A stretch of 64,000 nucleotides of DNA, taken from Leptospira selangorensis (GTDB taxonomy: Bacteria; Spirochaetota; Leptospiria; Leptospirales; Leptospiraceae). The stretch is taken from NCBI RefSeq assembly GCF_004769405.1, contig NZ_RQES01000001.1:237815-301814 (forward strand), given 5' to 3'. Position 1 is the first letter of the stretch, and the number at the start of each line of letters is the position of its first letter. Of the stretch, positions 53,789 through 62,504 are shown one piece after another. Under the pieces are notes generated by a model. It worked only from the letters and a program-made list of their open reading frames with translations, searched no databases and was not told the origin of the DNA. The position numbers and the translations under genes were made by a program.

Positions 53789-54559
53789 TTGAATACGAAT
53801 AATATATTTACACGGATAATTTATCTGATATTTGCTCTGACTTCATACACGATCTATCTTTTAAGTGTGATCATTTTTGTTTTACGTTTACTTGATATCA
53901 GTCAATTCTTGGAGGGCATTACATTCGAATTCAAAATCGGTCTAATCGGATCTATTTGTTTAAACATAACGTTAATTGCGATATTTGGGATCCCTCATAG
54001 TGTGATGGCGAGAGAAGGTTTTAAAAAATATCTCCGACGAATAGTCCCCCCGCCGATTGAGAGAAGTTTTTACGTTTTAATAGTTAGTATCACTTTGATC
54101 ACACTCTCATGTTTTTGGCAACCCATCGATTTAGAGATATGGAATTTTAAAAGTATCCTGGGAAAATATATTGCGTATTCAATTTTCTTAATAGGACTTT
54201 CAGTGGCGGTTGTTTCTACCTTTCTAATAGATCACTTTGAACTTTTCGGACTAAAACAAGCTTGGAATTTTCTATTAAAAACCCGAGAACATACGGCAGA
54301 ATTCCTTACACCTTCACTTTATAAGTTAGTACGTCATCCGATGATGTTCGGAATAATTTTAGTTATATGGAGTACGCCGCTGATGAACTTAGGCCACCTC
54401 ATTCTCTCTATAGGTATGACTCTTTATATTATCATAGGAACATTCTTTGAGGAAAGAGATTTAGCCCGCATATTTGGAGAGAAGTATCTGCAATATAAAC
54501 GAGCAGTTCCTATGCTTCTACCATTCTTTACGTTCAATCAAAAGGTTATAAAAAAATAA
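53789..54559 (+). CDS. MddA/NnrU-like integral membrane methyltransferase family protein
   Basis: 256 residues from the TTG at 53789, preceded by GGGAGG. There are six to seven hydrophobic segments. Conserved points are FGIPHSVMAR, PPIERSFYVL, FLIDHFELFGLKQAW and LYKLVRHPMMFGIIL, with FFEERDL near the end. They match the isoprenylcysteine methyltransferase superfamily and in particular methanethiol S-methyltransferase (MddA)-like proteins, which form dimethyl sulfide from methanethiol. The specific activity is inferred. The next gene starts 13 bp downstream. Confidence 0.75.
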   Translation: MNTNNIFTRIIYLIFALTSYTIYLLSVIIFVLRLLDISQFLEGITFEFKIGLIGSICLNITLIAIFGIPHSVMAREGFKKYLRRIVPPPIERSFYVLIVSITLITLSCFWQPIDLEIWNFKSILGKYIAYSIFLIGLSVAVVSTFLIDHFELFGLKQAWNFLLKTREHTAEFLTPSLYKLVRHPMMFGIILVIWSTPLMNLGHLILSIGMTLYIIIGTFFEERDLARIFGEKYLQYKRAVPMLLPFFTFNQKVIKK

Positions 54560-54572
54560 ATTGGAGAACAAC

Positions 54573-55338
54573 ATGAAAGTTGATAATATAATACTATCTA
54601 AAAGATTTTGCGGTCCACCAAAAACAGGTAATGGAGGTTTTACCGCTGGAATTTTGGTTGAAGCTGTAGGAACTAACTCGGCTGAGATACGTTTACTTAA
54701 CCCGACTCCCGTTGAGTCATCTATCATTTTGGAATCTGAAAAAAGAAAACAAGGTACGATTTATGATGACTCAAAAAAAAACACTCGCAACTCTAAAATC
54801 AATCGAGGACGAAGATTTTCCAGAATATAAGTTGCCGATAGTTCCTGACCTGGAGGATGCAAAAAAGATCTCTACCTTTTATCCGGGATTCACAACTCAT
54901 CCATTTCCCACATGTTTTGTATGTGGTCCTAAACGAGAAATAAACGATGGAATGCGAATATTTGTCGGTCCTGCTCCCGAACAAATTGGATTTGAAAACC
55001 TAATGGTAGGACACTGGTTACCGGATGAAACAATTTCATCGACGGATGGTTTTGTTAGAGATGCAGCAGTCTGGGGTGCTTTGGACTGTCCCGGCGGATT
55101 TTCAGCTGTGTTAGATGAACCTCAATTAATAGTACTAAGCAAAATACGCGGGAAGATTCTAGAACGTCCAAAAACTGGAGAAGACAGTATAGTGATGAGT
55201 TGGCGTTTGCAGAAGATGTCGAGGGCATTCAAGGTCATGACAGCTATTTTCAAATCCGACTCAAAAAGATTAATGGCAATTGCTGAAGCACTTTGGTTGG
55301 CACCTAAAAATTGGGACAATACAAATCAGCAATGGTGA
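54573..55338 (+). pseudogene. Thioesterase-like protein gene split by a frameshift in an A9 run
   Basis: An ATG at 54573 with GGAGAA opens a frame starting MKVDNIILSKRFCGPPKTGN, which runs into a nine-A tract (54773-54781). Beyond it the frame continues in another register with KTLATLKSIEDEDFPEYK to PTCFVCGPKREINDGMRIF and 55338. Removing one A joins both into one 254-residue protein. Both halves look conserved (CGPPxxGNGGF and FPTCFVCGP motifs; hotdog/thioesterase-like family, function unknown). The gene may be broken, phase-variable, rescued by slippage, or a base-calling error. Confidence 0.65.
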
Positions 55339-55345
55339 CTATAGT

Positions 55346-55376
55346 AACGCTGTTGCGCTCTTGCAAAAACAGCGTT
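55346..55376. terminator. Hairpin between two convergent genes
   Basis: AACGCTGTT (55346-55354) and AACAGCGTT (55368-55376) form a perfect 9-bp stem with a 13-base loop, placed between the stop codons at 55338 and 55400. There is no clear T-tract on either side. It is probably a bidirectional terminator-like structure. Confidence 0.55.
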
Positions 55377-55399
55377 GATTTAGAAGAGAAAAATTTTCA

Positions 55400-55957
55400 T
55401 CATTTATTTCTTTTATAATGGAGGGCAACGATTCCAGATTGTAAAGTTTCCGAACCAAAAAAATCCAGAAGAAGTCTTTCTTGTAGTTTTATTTTATCAA
55501 ATAACTTAGGACCTTTTCCGGCAATCACCGGATGAACTACAAAACGATATTCATCAATTAAATCGAACTCGGAGAGTTGGGTGGCGAGACTCAGGCTACC
55601 GATGAAAATATCCTTTCCGGGCTGCTTCTTCAAAGAAGTTACTTCGTTCGCTAGACTATTAGTTGTTAATCGAGTATTACTGTCCTCAACTTGTTTTAAT
55701 GTACTGGAGAATAAGATCTTCTCAAGCGAAGTAAACACTTGAGCAAACTCATTCGTAACTTCTGACTCCGATTGCTCTCTTGCCACGTCAGGCCAAAACG
55801 GTACCATCAGTTGGTATGTAACCCGCCCATAAAGGATAACACCAGCAGTACGAAGCAAATCTGTGAAGTATTTGTGCAGCCCGTCGTCAGGGATCATATC
55901 CATATGACTGCAACATCCGTCGGTAGTAATATTAATCGCAAAAATAACTTTTCTCAT
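55400..55957 (-). CDS. Dihydrofolate reductase/RibD C-terminal-like reductase
   Basis: 185 residues: [78 protein letters not shown]. Typical YyaP/RibD-C family; NADPH reductase fold with unknown substrate. It has a close paralogue immediately upstream (56068-56622) with the same sequence pattern, suggesting tandem duplication or repeated capture. Confidence 0.85.
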   Translation of the reverse strand: MRKVIFAINITTDGCCSHMDMIPDDGLHKYFTDLLRTAGVILYGRVTYQLMVPFWPDVAREQSESEVTNEFAQVFTSLEKILFSSTLKQVEDSNTRLTTNSLANEVTSLKKQPGKDIFIGSLSLATQLSEFDLIDEYRFVVHPVIAGKGPKLFDKIKLQERLLLDFFGSETLQSGIVALHYKRNK

Positions 55958-56067
55958 GGGTCTACTTATAATTATATACCGTCCGAACGGAAAGCTCTTT
56001 TATTATGTTTTAATAACAGAAAATTTCACGACTACCTTGCTCACCGTCGAATAAACTCAGATCTTCC

Positions 56068-56622
56068 TTAAGAAATATCCTGCCTTTCATAATAAAGAAT
56101 GACTGCACCACTGCTAAACGTTCTAGTCTTTATGAGTTTAAGTATAATTTTTTCGCTAATATTTTTAAATAACGGCAAACCACTTCCTGCGATAACAGGG
56201 TGAACACAAAGTTGATATTCGTCTATTAAATTGAGTTTTGTCAAAGCTACAATCAAACTCGGGCTGCACGCAAAAACATCTTTACCCGATTGTTGTTTGA
56301 GTTCTAAAACTTCTTTCTCAAGGTCTTGACTTGCTAATTTAGCACTTTTCCAATCTACATTTTCCAGTGTGCGGGAAAAAACAATCTTCGGAGTGTTGTC
56401 AATTGCAACTGCAAAGTCGTTCATTGCTTTATCATCTGTGGGATTTTCCAGTACGGTTCGCCAAAATTCCATAAGTTGATAGGTTATCCTGCCATATAGA
56501 GCGGCACCTGCATTCTTCAACAGGTCTGCGTAATGTTGATGTATTTCTTTGTCCGGGATGCCTGAGGTATGGTCACAAAACCCGTCAAGCGTCATGTTGA
56601 TTGCTGCAATTAACTTTCTCAT
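56068..56622 (-). CDS. Dihydrofolate reductase/RibD C-terminal-like reductase
   Basis: 184 residues: MRKLIAAINMTLDGFCDHTSG, YGRITYQLMEFWRTVLENP, KDVFACSPSLIVALTKLNLIDEYQLCVHPVIAGSGLPLF. AAAGGAAC is a clear ribosome site. The paralogue at 55400-55957 is similar but well diverged. The 110 bp between the two has no gene. Confidence 0.85.
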   Translation of the reverse strand: MRKLIAAINMTLDGFCDHTSGIPDKEIHQHYADLLKNAGAALYGRITYQLMEFWRTVLENPTDDKAMNDFAVAIDNTPKIVFSRTLENVDWKSAKLASQDLEKEVLELKQQSGKDVFACSPSLIVALTKLNLIDEYQLCVHPVIAGSGLPLFKNISEKIILKLIKTRTFSSGAVILYYERQDIS

Positions 56623-56632
56623 ATAGTTCCTT

Positions 56633-56977
56633 TCAATATCGTCTATGGCTTTCTAATCTTTTCCAAAGCAGAGCGTTAGTGCCGAAAATTTGTTTCGCCG
56701 AAGAATCTTTAAACAGTTCTTTAATCTTGCTATTCGTATTTTGATCTGTCGCTTCTATTACTTTCTTAGATATTTGAGTTTCAATAATGGTCGGCAACGT
56801 GTTCATAGATAAATTCATGGACCTCGCAAGATGTCCTTTCTCTTCAGCGTTTCCATTGCTCAGGAATTTCCCAGTAATATGGATTTCAAAATCATTTTCC
56901 GGGGAAGTTAATTTACCAATTTTAACGTTCGCCAAATCACCTACATGCATACCATTAAAATTAAATATTAGCTTCAT
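56633..56977 (-). CDS. Hypothetical protein
   Basis: 114 residues, 10 bp upstream of the reductase gene on the same strand. The start at 56977 has no Shine-Dalgarno, and an internal Met10 is an alternative. Sequence is soluble and mixed alpha/beta; I recognise no family. It lies immediately on the downstream (minus-strand) side of attC-like site A. Confidence 0.5.
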   Translation of the reverse strand: MKLIFNFNGMHVGDLANVKIGKLTSPENDFEIHITGKFLSNGNAEEKGHLARSMNLSMNTLPTIIETQISKKVIEATDQNTNSKIKELFKDSSAKQIFGTNALLWKRLESHRRY

Positions 56978-57031
56978 TAATTTAATTATAGTTAGTTCTT
57001 AGTCAAATGATCTAAAATTTTAAATTACGGT

Positions 57032-57096
57032 ATATAACGACTAAACCTTGGCGATGTTCACAACGGCACAAGCTCGAAGCGTATCGGAAGTTATAC
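57032..57096 (-). repeat. attC-like site A
   Basis: Plus-strand ends are ATATAAC (57032-57038, followed by GACTAAACCTTGGCGATG) and GTTATAC (57090-57096). On the minus strand this is GTATAAC...CCAAGGTTTAGTCGTTATAT, an attC-like arrangement. It is the shortest site (65 bp). The TCGAAACTACT that follows on the plus strand also follows site B. Confidence 0.55.
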
Positions 57097-57183
57097 GCCT
57101 TTTCGAAACTACTACTTATTCCCCTGTAAACAAATTTCATCGAGAAACCACTTTACTTAAAATTCTCAACAAGTCAAAGTTGC

Positions 57184-57669
57184 ATGATGGGTTATTTTAT
57201 ATATATTGTAGCAACAATGTTTGTAGTGCCATTACTTTCAGTAACTGGAGAATTTTTCTATCGCTCTTCTCGAATAAGATTTCTAGATCTCTCATGGAAA
57301 TGGTTCATTTTTTGGGCTATCGGCATAAGGCTTATCAGTGCCGGTTTAAATCAGGTAATAAATCCTGCATTTACCGCAAGTATCTTGCAATTAAACGATT
57401 CAGCGCATTTTGTTATCAGAGAGTTAGGCTTTGCTAATTTATTAATGGGCGGACTTGCGGGGCTTTCTTTATTCTTTCCCTCTCTGCGATCCGCGGCAAC
57501 ACTTGGTGGCCTTTATCTCGGATTAGCTGGATTACTTCATGTCATTCGTGGCATTGAACATGTAAACTTTAAGGAAGCAACTGCACTCATTTCGGATTTG
57601 TGGGGTCTGTTAATCGTTACTGGCTATTATTTAGATTCACTTTTTCTTCGCAATAAAGCGGAGAAGTAA
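57184..57669 (+). CDS. DUF6790-like four-helix membrane protein (inverted in its cassette)
   Basis: 161 residues with four hydrophobic segments (about 4-22, 38-58, 85-108 and 115-150) and the conserved RELGFANLLMGGLAGLSL typical of small membrane proteins of the DUF6790 kind. It is the only clear plus-strand gene in the array, lying between site A and the convergent gene 57689-58345. Either it is an inverted cassette gene or it has lost its own attC. Confidence 0.6.
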   Translation: MMGYFIYIVATMFVVPLLSVTGEFFYRSSRIRFLDLSWKWFIFWAIGIRLISAGLNQVINPAFTASILQLNDSAHFVIRELGFANLLMGGLAGLSLFFPSLRSAATLGGLYLGLAGLLHVIRGIEHVNFKEATALISDLWGLLIVTGYYLDSLFLRNKAEK

Positions 57670-57688
57670 TAGCAATGATCAGAACGAA

Positions 57689-58345
57689 CTAAAAATTGAT
57701 TGGATAACCAATGTCAACTAGGTCATTTCTCAGTTGATCCAAATCATCAATTTCCACTTTTAACTTCTTCAAAAAGGAAGCATCTATCTTATTCATGCCA
57801 TAAATTTTTTTTACCAAATCCAAGCTAACTTCCATTTCATAATATTCTTCAGCCCATTTTTGGTATGTAAGCGGATTGCCATCTAATATATAAAGCAACT
57901 CTTCGGAGCCATCATCCCTTCCTTTAGGGAAAGTGACAGTACCAGTTTTCCACGTCTTATCTTTATTTAATCTCCATATAAAGAAGGTAGTGCCAATAGA
58001 TGGGATCGGTTCAGTATCAATAAATTCCTGAAATTCAGATGGCATATTCTCAAATAATCCGGGCCAATATTTCGGTTTTTTACTAATCCAAGGTGACATC
58101 TTTGAATCGCAATCAAATCCATTAATTGCAGCGCCATACTGATTAAACAATATTTTATACTCACTACCGCTTCCATCTCGCATCGAACCTAATTCTTCTG
58201 AATCAGACCATTTAGAATCGTACGAATAATATCTGAATTCCCATTCTGAGCAAAGGATAGCATCCAATGCAGCAAGAGATTTCGATAAATTTTTTATCGT
58301 TTTGATATCTGAAAGTTTATTTAAGTTTTTTGTTGATATATTCAT
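57689..58345 (-). CDS. Conserved hypothetical cytoplasmic protein
   Basis: 218 residues. Pattern includes SEWEFRYYSYDSKWSDSEELGSMRDGSGSEYKILFN and GAAINGFDCDSKMSPW, which I associate with a widespread family of uncharacterised cytoplasmic proteins. No signal peptide. Its start is 26 bases from the R' box of site B, as for a cassette gene. Confidence 0.65.
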   Translation of the reverse strand: MNISTKNLNKLSDIKTIKNLSKSLAALDAILCSEWEFRYYSYDSKWSDSEELGSMRDGSGSEYKILFNQYGAAINGFDCDSKMSPWISKKPKYWPGLFENMPSEFQEFIDTEPIPSIGTTFFIWRLNKDKTWKTGTVTFPKGRDDGSEELLYILDGNPLTYQKWAEEYYEMEVSLDLVKKIYGMNKIDASFLKKLKVEIDDLDQLRNDLVDIGYPINF

Positions 58346-58370
58346 ATTCTAATAATTTTCCCCAATTTTC

Positions 58371-58556
58371 GTCTAACGACCAAGCCTTGGCGACGTCTCA
58401 CAATGCACGAACTTGTGCAAGCAATCTGAAGCGAAACACTATATTACCCTAACGAGACGGATCTTGGGTAAACATTTTAAAAAGTTAAATTCTGAAACCA
58501 TCCGGGCCGAAGGCACAAACTCCGAATTGATCACTGATTCATCGAACAGGTTATAG
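58371..58556 (-). repeat. attC-like site B
   Basis: The plus strand begins GTCTAACGACCAAGCCTTGG (58371-58390) and ends with GTTATAG (58550-58556), 14 bases before the next stop codon. The inner part includes AATGCACGAACTTGTGC, itself a stem. The left end fits RYYYAAC perfectly; the right end is degenerate. It is the longest site (186 bp). Confidence 0.55.
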
Positions 58557-58569
58557 TTGTCGAAACTAC

Positions 58570-59031
58570 TTAAGCCTCGTTATAAGCTTTTTCAAGTGTA
58601 GCAATCTCAAGTTTTACCATTTTCATCATGGCATCCATTACAGCTTTTACTTTTCTCGGATTAGGATCGTTAATAAGTTCCATGAAACGTCTTGGTACGA
58701 TTTGCCAAGTTATACCGAATTGATCAGTAATCCAGCCACACTGTAGTGGTTTTGCCCCCGCACTAATAAGTTTATTCCAGTACTCGTCGACTTCTCCTTG
58801 ATCTCCACAGTCGACAAAAAGCGAAAAACCATTTGAAAACTCGAAATATGAACCACCGTTGTATCCCATAAAAAATTGACCGCCAATGATAAATTCGGCC
58901 GAGGTGATTGGACCATCGTTGCCAGTGCGAGCAACGTTTTTAATTTCTGAATCAGGGAATGTAGAAGTATAGAACGCTATTGCAGCCTCAAGTTGATCAT
59001 TAAACATTAGGAATGGTGTAATTTTAGACAT
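58570..59031 (-). CDS. PhnB-like VOC-family protein
   Basis: 153 residues: KITPFLMFNDQLEAAIAFYTSTFPDSEIKNVAR, GPITSAEFIIGGQFFMGYNGG and the hallmark GWITDQFGITWQIVPRRFMELI of the PhnB/3-demethylubiquinone methyltransferase-like VOC group. It is the second VOC protein of the accessory stretch and lies in a cassette between sites B and C. Function unknown. Confidence 0.85.
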   Translation of the reverse strand: MSKITPFLMFNDQLEAAIAFYTSTFPDSEIKNVARTGNDGPITSAEFIIGGQFFMGYNGGSYFEFSNGFSLFVDCGDQGEVDEYWNKLISAGAKPLQCGWITDQFGITWQIVPRRFMELINDPNPRKVKAVMDAMMKMVKLEIATLEKAYNEA

Positions 59032-59071
59032 AAATTGACTCCTTTTTATTTTTCTTACCTGTGATGATTGA

Positions 59072-59213
59072 ATCTAACGATTATGAGATGTATAATTTTG
59101 CCATTCATTTCCAGGCATCAAATTGCAGCTAATGGCCAGTAATTGTCGAAGTTCCGCATGCCCCCAAAGGACTTAGCACCAGGTGATAGTCAGCCGAAGT
59201 GCAGTCAGTAGGC
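59072..59213 (-). repeat. Degenerate attC-like site C
   Basis: The plus-strand left end ATCTAACGATTATGAG (59072 on) fits RYYYAAC. The right end AGTAGGC near 59207-59213 is a decayed GTTAGGC, touching the TAG stop of the next gene at 59215. The inside contains AGTCAGCCGAAGTGCAGTC. The weakest of the eight sites. Confidence 0.4.
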
Positions 59214-59214
59214 C

Positions 59215-59988
59215 CTACTTATTTATAATTTCCGATTTTTCTATTCTTCCGTTCGAATTACGATCTATTTCAGATCTAATTTCTTTTCCAAATTCATCAA
59301 AATAGATAGTTTTATCGAATCTATTATCGTGATCTGTATCAAAGCGCTCTGAAATTTTTAATCCATTAACGTCGTACGCTATAGAGTGATCGAAATTTTT
59401 CGAGGAGATGTCAGGGAAATAATGAACGTCTATTTTTCCATTAATATCATAAGACTTATTACTAACCTGCTGACCGTCTTCGCCGTAGCATATCCATGAA
59501 CTCAATTTATCATTCTCTTTGTAATATGAAAGAATACAGTTTTCAACGTTATCATATTCAGAATAGACATACAAATCAGAATTTAAGTCTAAATTCAAAG
59601 AATTATACTTTGCTTTAATATCAAAATAGCTTATTAGTAAAGAAACTATGCCTACAATTAATAGGGAAATGGCCAAGATACTCATATTTCCGAAGTCTTG
59701 ATTTTTTATTTTTGAACTATCAATATTATCATTCGAATGATTCAACTTGGAGAATCCCTGTATAATTTCCAATAATTCCTCAGTCAACGGAAGCTTTAAC
59801 AAATAAAGAGCAAATAATAAATCTTTCTCAGAAACGCATAGTTCTACTAGAGTATCATTTTCTGGTAATGCAAATTTTAGGGCATTCAATTCGCCTCCTT
59901 TTACGAAAGAATTAATTTCTTCACTATCGAGAACTGATTTAAATAGCTCTATTTCTTGGTAATTATTTGATTTGTATATTGTTATCAA
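59215..59988 (-). CDS. DUF2007-like membrane protein with EF-hand-like C-terminus
   Basis: 257 residues. The N-terminal part (IYKSNNYQEIELFKSVLDSEEINSFVKG...ELCVSEKDLLFALYLL) matches the DUF2007 'signal-transducing' domain. A membrane segment is at about 104-126. The C-terminal part contains beta repeats (LNLDLNSDLYVYSEYD, YDINGKIDVHYFPDI) and calcium-loop-like DTDHDNRFDKT and DRNSNGRIEKSE. Probably an inner-membrane protein with an outward domain; function unknown. Confidence 0.6.
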   Translation of the reverse strand: MITIYKSNNYQEIELFKSVLDSEEINSFVKGGELNALKFALPENDTLVELCVSEKDLLFALYLLKLPLTEELLEIIQGFSKLNHSNDNIDSSKIKNQDFGNMSILAISLLIVGIVSLLISYFDIKAKYNSLNLDLNSDLYVYSEYDNVENCILSYYKENDKLSSWICYGEDGQQVSNKSYDINGKIDVHYFPDISSKNFDHSIAYDVNGLKISERFDTDHDNRFDKTIYFDEFGKEIRSEIDRNSNGRIEKSEIINK

Positions 59989-60024
59989 TTTTATTCCTCT
60001 TTATACATTTTTTGACCCCATTTC

Positions 60025-60126
60025 TGCTAATGACCTGCGCTTGAGGATGGTTTGGATGATGGCGAAATACTTGGAGCGAGGCTTGCTATGCAAGTTCGAA
60101 GCGCAGTGATAAGCCGACAGCTGTGC
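60025..60126 (-). repeat. attC-like site D
   Basis: The plus strand begins TGCTAATGACCTGCGCTTGAGG (a C-to-T variant of CTAACGACC) and ends GATAAGCCGACAGCTGTGC (to 60126). Its 13-base GATAAGCCGACAG is shared exactly with site H, and both sites end ...GCGCCG or ...CACGCCG. 102 bp, 32 bases before the next stop. Confidence 0.5.
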
Positions 60127-60157
60127 GCCGTAATTTATTTACTAAATAAAGAGTTCC

Positions 60158-60838
60158 TTAATCATAATTATAACTGTTGCGATCTATGCGGATAATAGCA
60201 ATAAATAATATAAACTGGACAAAAGTGATGATAAAAACTGTTAGCAAACTTAATGCTAAACCGAACGAGAATATTTTCCTAAAATAAAATGACTTGGAAA
60301 ATAACACAAAAATAAATGATACAAAAAGATAACTCCATAATTTTCGATTCTTAATTAACACATAAAATTTCTTCGATAAGCCGCTTAACTCCCTTGATCC
60401 AATACAAACAACCAATAATAAAGTTATGATAAAGGACAATACTCCATTAAAGATAGGATAAATGACCCCTATTATGACCTTCAATTCTTCTTGTGTGAAG
60501 TTTTCAAAATTATCTTTAACACTTTCTTCAAAGACAACGGACAAGATGCCAAGCGGAAGGCAGTAGATTAGAAAGAATTTTAGTAACAGCCAAATAAATT
60601 CAAAAATTGAACCCTCCACTCTTGAACCACTTGGTATTGTTAACTCCCTAATAGAGGATATTAGTAAAAAAATATTAATAATCATAATTAGTGTAAAACT
60701 AATTGTGATGAATGAACGGAATTCTCCCATTCCTCCTAACACATAGAATATTAAAACATCAACGGGAATTAGTGCCAATAATATTAGCACTGAACGATTT
60801 CTTATTATTATTCTAAAAGTTTTAAAAAATTCTTTCAT
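60158..60838 (-). CDS. Six-helix integral membrane protein, unknown function
   Basis: 226 residues, AT-rich codons and about six membrane segments (about 15-38, 42-62, 78-100, 118-148, 165-182 and 190-220). No catalytic motif or family is recognised; the charged N-terminus suggests an inner-membrane protein. Start 30 bases from site E. Confidence 0.6.
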   Translation of the reverse strand: MKEFFKTFRIIIRNRSVLILLALIPVDVLIFYVLGGMGEFRSFITISFTLIMIINIFLLISSIRELTIPSGSRVEGSIFEFIWLLLKFFLIYCLPLGILSVVFEESVKDNFENFTQEELKVIIGVIYPIFNGVLSFIITLLLVVCIGSRELSGLSKKFYVLIKNRKLWSYLFVSFIFVLFSKSFYFRKIFSFGLALSLLTVFIITFVQFILFIAIIRIDRNSYNYD

Positions 60839-60868
60839 ACTCTTTTACTGATTATTTGTAATTATAGC

Positions 60869-61010
60869 ACCTAACGACCAAGGTATTCCGACGTTTGCAA
60901 TGGCACAAGTTTGTCCATGTAAACGAAGTGACGGAAGCAAATTTAGCAACGCGCGAGCGAAGAATTGTGTTAGCAATCCCTAAACGGAACGGAAGCGGCG
61001 ATAGTTAGGC
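60869..61010 (-). repeat. attC-like site E (best preserved)
   Basis: The plus strand begins ACCTAACGACCAAGGTATTC (60869 on) and ends GCGATAGTTAGGC (to 61010). On the minus strand this is GCCTAAC...GTTAGGT, exact matches to the RYYYAAC and GTTRRRY core sites of integron attC. The inside has TTGCAATGGCACAAG, shared with site F. 142 bp; the next stop codon is 18 bases away. Confidence 0.7.
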
Positions 61011-61028
61011 GCAGTCAAAATTATCTAG

Positions 61029-61691
61029 TTACTTCTTGAATACTATTTCAGTATCTTGCAGCAAGTGCTGCATGAATCTCTTAATAAGTATGCTATGAAC
61101 TTTATTTAAAGTGACCAGATTATAATAGAGACCCGACCACACTTCCTCTTTGTCTACATATCTTTTTGTAAATAAGATATCATTTTTCTCATTGCGAATA
61201 TTGACCTCAATATCAAATTCACAAGAAGTAATAAATGCAGGTGCAGCTAAATACCAAAGCAAAGGCCCGAATACACTCAAACCGTAAAAGTATAAATTTC
61301 TTGCACAAGAATATTTATTCAAATTACCATCTATCACATAATCTGCATTTAGAGTATTTAATTCTGAAATATAAAGTTTATTAAATGAATATTTATTTTC
61401 TAGCTCCCTTTTCATGATATCAGAAAAATGATATTTTAAAGGAGTCCCCATTGAAATTCTATCAGACTCCGGAAAATCTAATTTGATCTCGCCAGATATA
61501 ACAAACGGAACTAAGGCTAACAAAGAATAATCTGTATTCTCTCCAGATCTTAAATCGTTGAGAAAGCCGATTTTCAAGTTCTTTTTAACCATTTCAATTT
61601 TTCTGTCTGTCCGATCTACTTCGTAAATATTCCGAGGTATACTTATGCAACAACTTAAGAATATCATTATAACTAATAAACTTTTCTTCAT
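61029..61691 (-). CDS. Hypothetical cassette-borne lipoprotein
   Basis: 220 residues. The signal peptide MKKSLLVIMIFLSCC has a lipobox at Cys14 or Cys15. The mature protein shows DIMKRELENKYSFNKLYISELNTLNADYVIDGNLNKYSC, resembling GNA1162/CsgG-like 'determine expression' lipoproteins, with a hydrophobic patch (YLAAPAFITSC). Envelope location is likely; function unknown. Confidence 0.6.
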   Translation of the reverse strand: MKKSLLVIMIFLSCCISIPRNIYEVDRTDRKIEMVKKNLKIGFLNDLRSGENTDYSLLALVPFVISGEIKLDFPESDRISMGTPLKYHFSDIMKRELENKYSFNKLYISELNTLNADYVIDGNLNKYSCARNLYFYGLSVFGPLLWYLAAPAFITSCEFDIEVNIRNEKNDILFTKRYVDKEEVWSGLYYNLVTLNKVHSILIKRFMQHLLQDTEIVFKK

Positions 61692-61737
61692 TTAATCACT
61701 TTTAATTATATTTTACTGCAGTATCTATTTCGATGGC

Positions 61738-61853
61738 GTATAATTACTAAGCCTTGGCGAAGGTTGCAATGGCACGAGCTTGCGTATGCAAGTATAGTGA
61801 CGAAAGAAAAATGTGGCGAAGCAGTTGCTTAGAAAGCTCGAAACATATTAGGC
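61738..61853 (-). repeat. attC-like site F
   Basis: The plus strand begins GTATAATTACTAAGCCTTGG (61738 on) and ends CATATTAGGC (ATTAGGC 61847-61853), both slightly decayed from GTATAAC and GTTAGGC. GCAATGGCACGAGCTTGCG is inside. 116 bp, 13 bases before the next stop. Confidence 0.55.
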
Positions 61854-61866
61854 ACAGTCACAAAAT

Positions 61867-62478
61867 TCAACTACGTTCTTTAAAAATTTTCAAACGATGC
61901 CATTCTAACGTTAGCATTATTAGTAAAAGAGAGGAATATTGAAAAATTAGAAAAATTGACGTAGCAATATCAACTTCCTTTACTTCACTAAATCCCAATT
62001 TATCCAGGAGATAATAATCGATAATTGTTAGTAAGCCAGAAACAAAAAGAGCGATCCAAAGTATTGCTATATATAATTTAAAGATACTCCATTGCTTTAA
62101 CTTCTTTTTATAATTAATTTGATATAGTTGTTCATAGGTCTCGTAAATATAAGCAAATGGATAATAGTAATTTGCTATGGGTATAAAAAACCCGAAAATT
62201 CCCCACCAGTCTGGTAAAAAATTCGAAACAGCAAAATTTTCTCGTAACCATTTATGTAAGATATGTACCCAAATGCTAAAAGCTAAGGTAGAAAAGAATA
62301 AACAAAGAACTGTAATTATCTCAAAGAATAGTTGTTCCTGACCTAATTGCGGTGACATTTCTTTATAGCTAACTTTATAATAAAATTGAATATACAATCG
62401 TTGGATCCTACCAACTATTCCACTTATTAGAAGCAAGGAAGACAGGATAAATAAGATATTTCTATAAATTTTGATCAT
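61867..62478 (-). CDS. DUF4328-like membrane protein
   Basis: 203 residues with about five hydrophobic segments. The conserved loop LPDWWGIFGFFIPIANYYYPF followed by YIYETYEQLY is characteristic of DUF4328 proteins (W..P..N...P). Function unknown. Start 26 bases from the R' box of site G, as in other cassettes. Confidence 0.7.
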   Translation of the reverse strand: MIKIYRNILFILSSLLLISGIVGRIQRLYIQFYYKVSYKEMSPQLGQEQLFFEIITVLCLFFSTLAFSIWVHILHKWLRENFAVSNFLPDWWGIFGFFIPIANYYYPFAYIYETYEQLYQINYKKKLKQWSIFKLYIAILWIALFVSGLLTIIDYYLLDKLGFSEVKEVDIATSIFLIFQYSSLLLIMLTLEWHRLKIFKERS

Positions 62479-62504
62479 TCTATTATTCTTTTTTGGTATT
62501 GCGC

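Noticed and set aside
55346..55376. Hairpin between convergent genes as another attC site
   Set aside because: It lacks the CCTTGGTCGTTA-like end and is a simple perfect stem; a terminator is the plainer reading.
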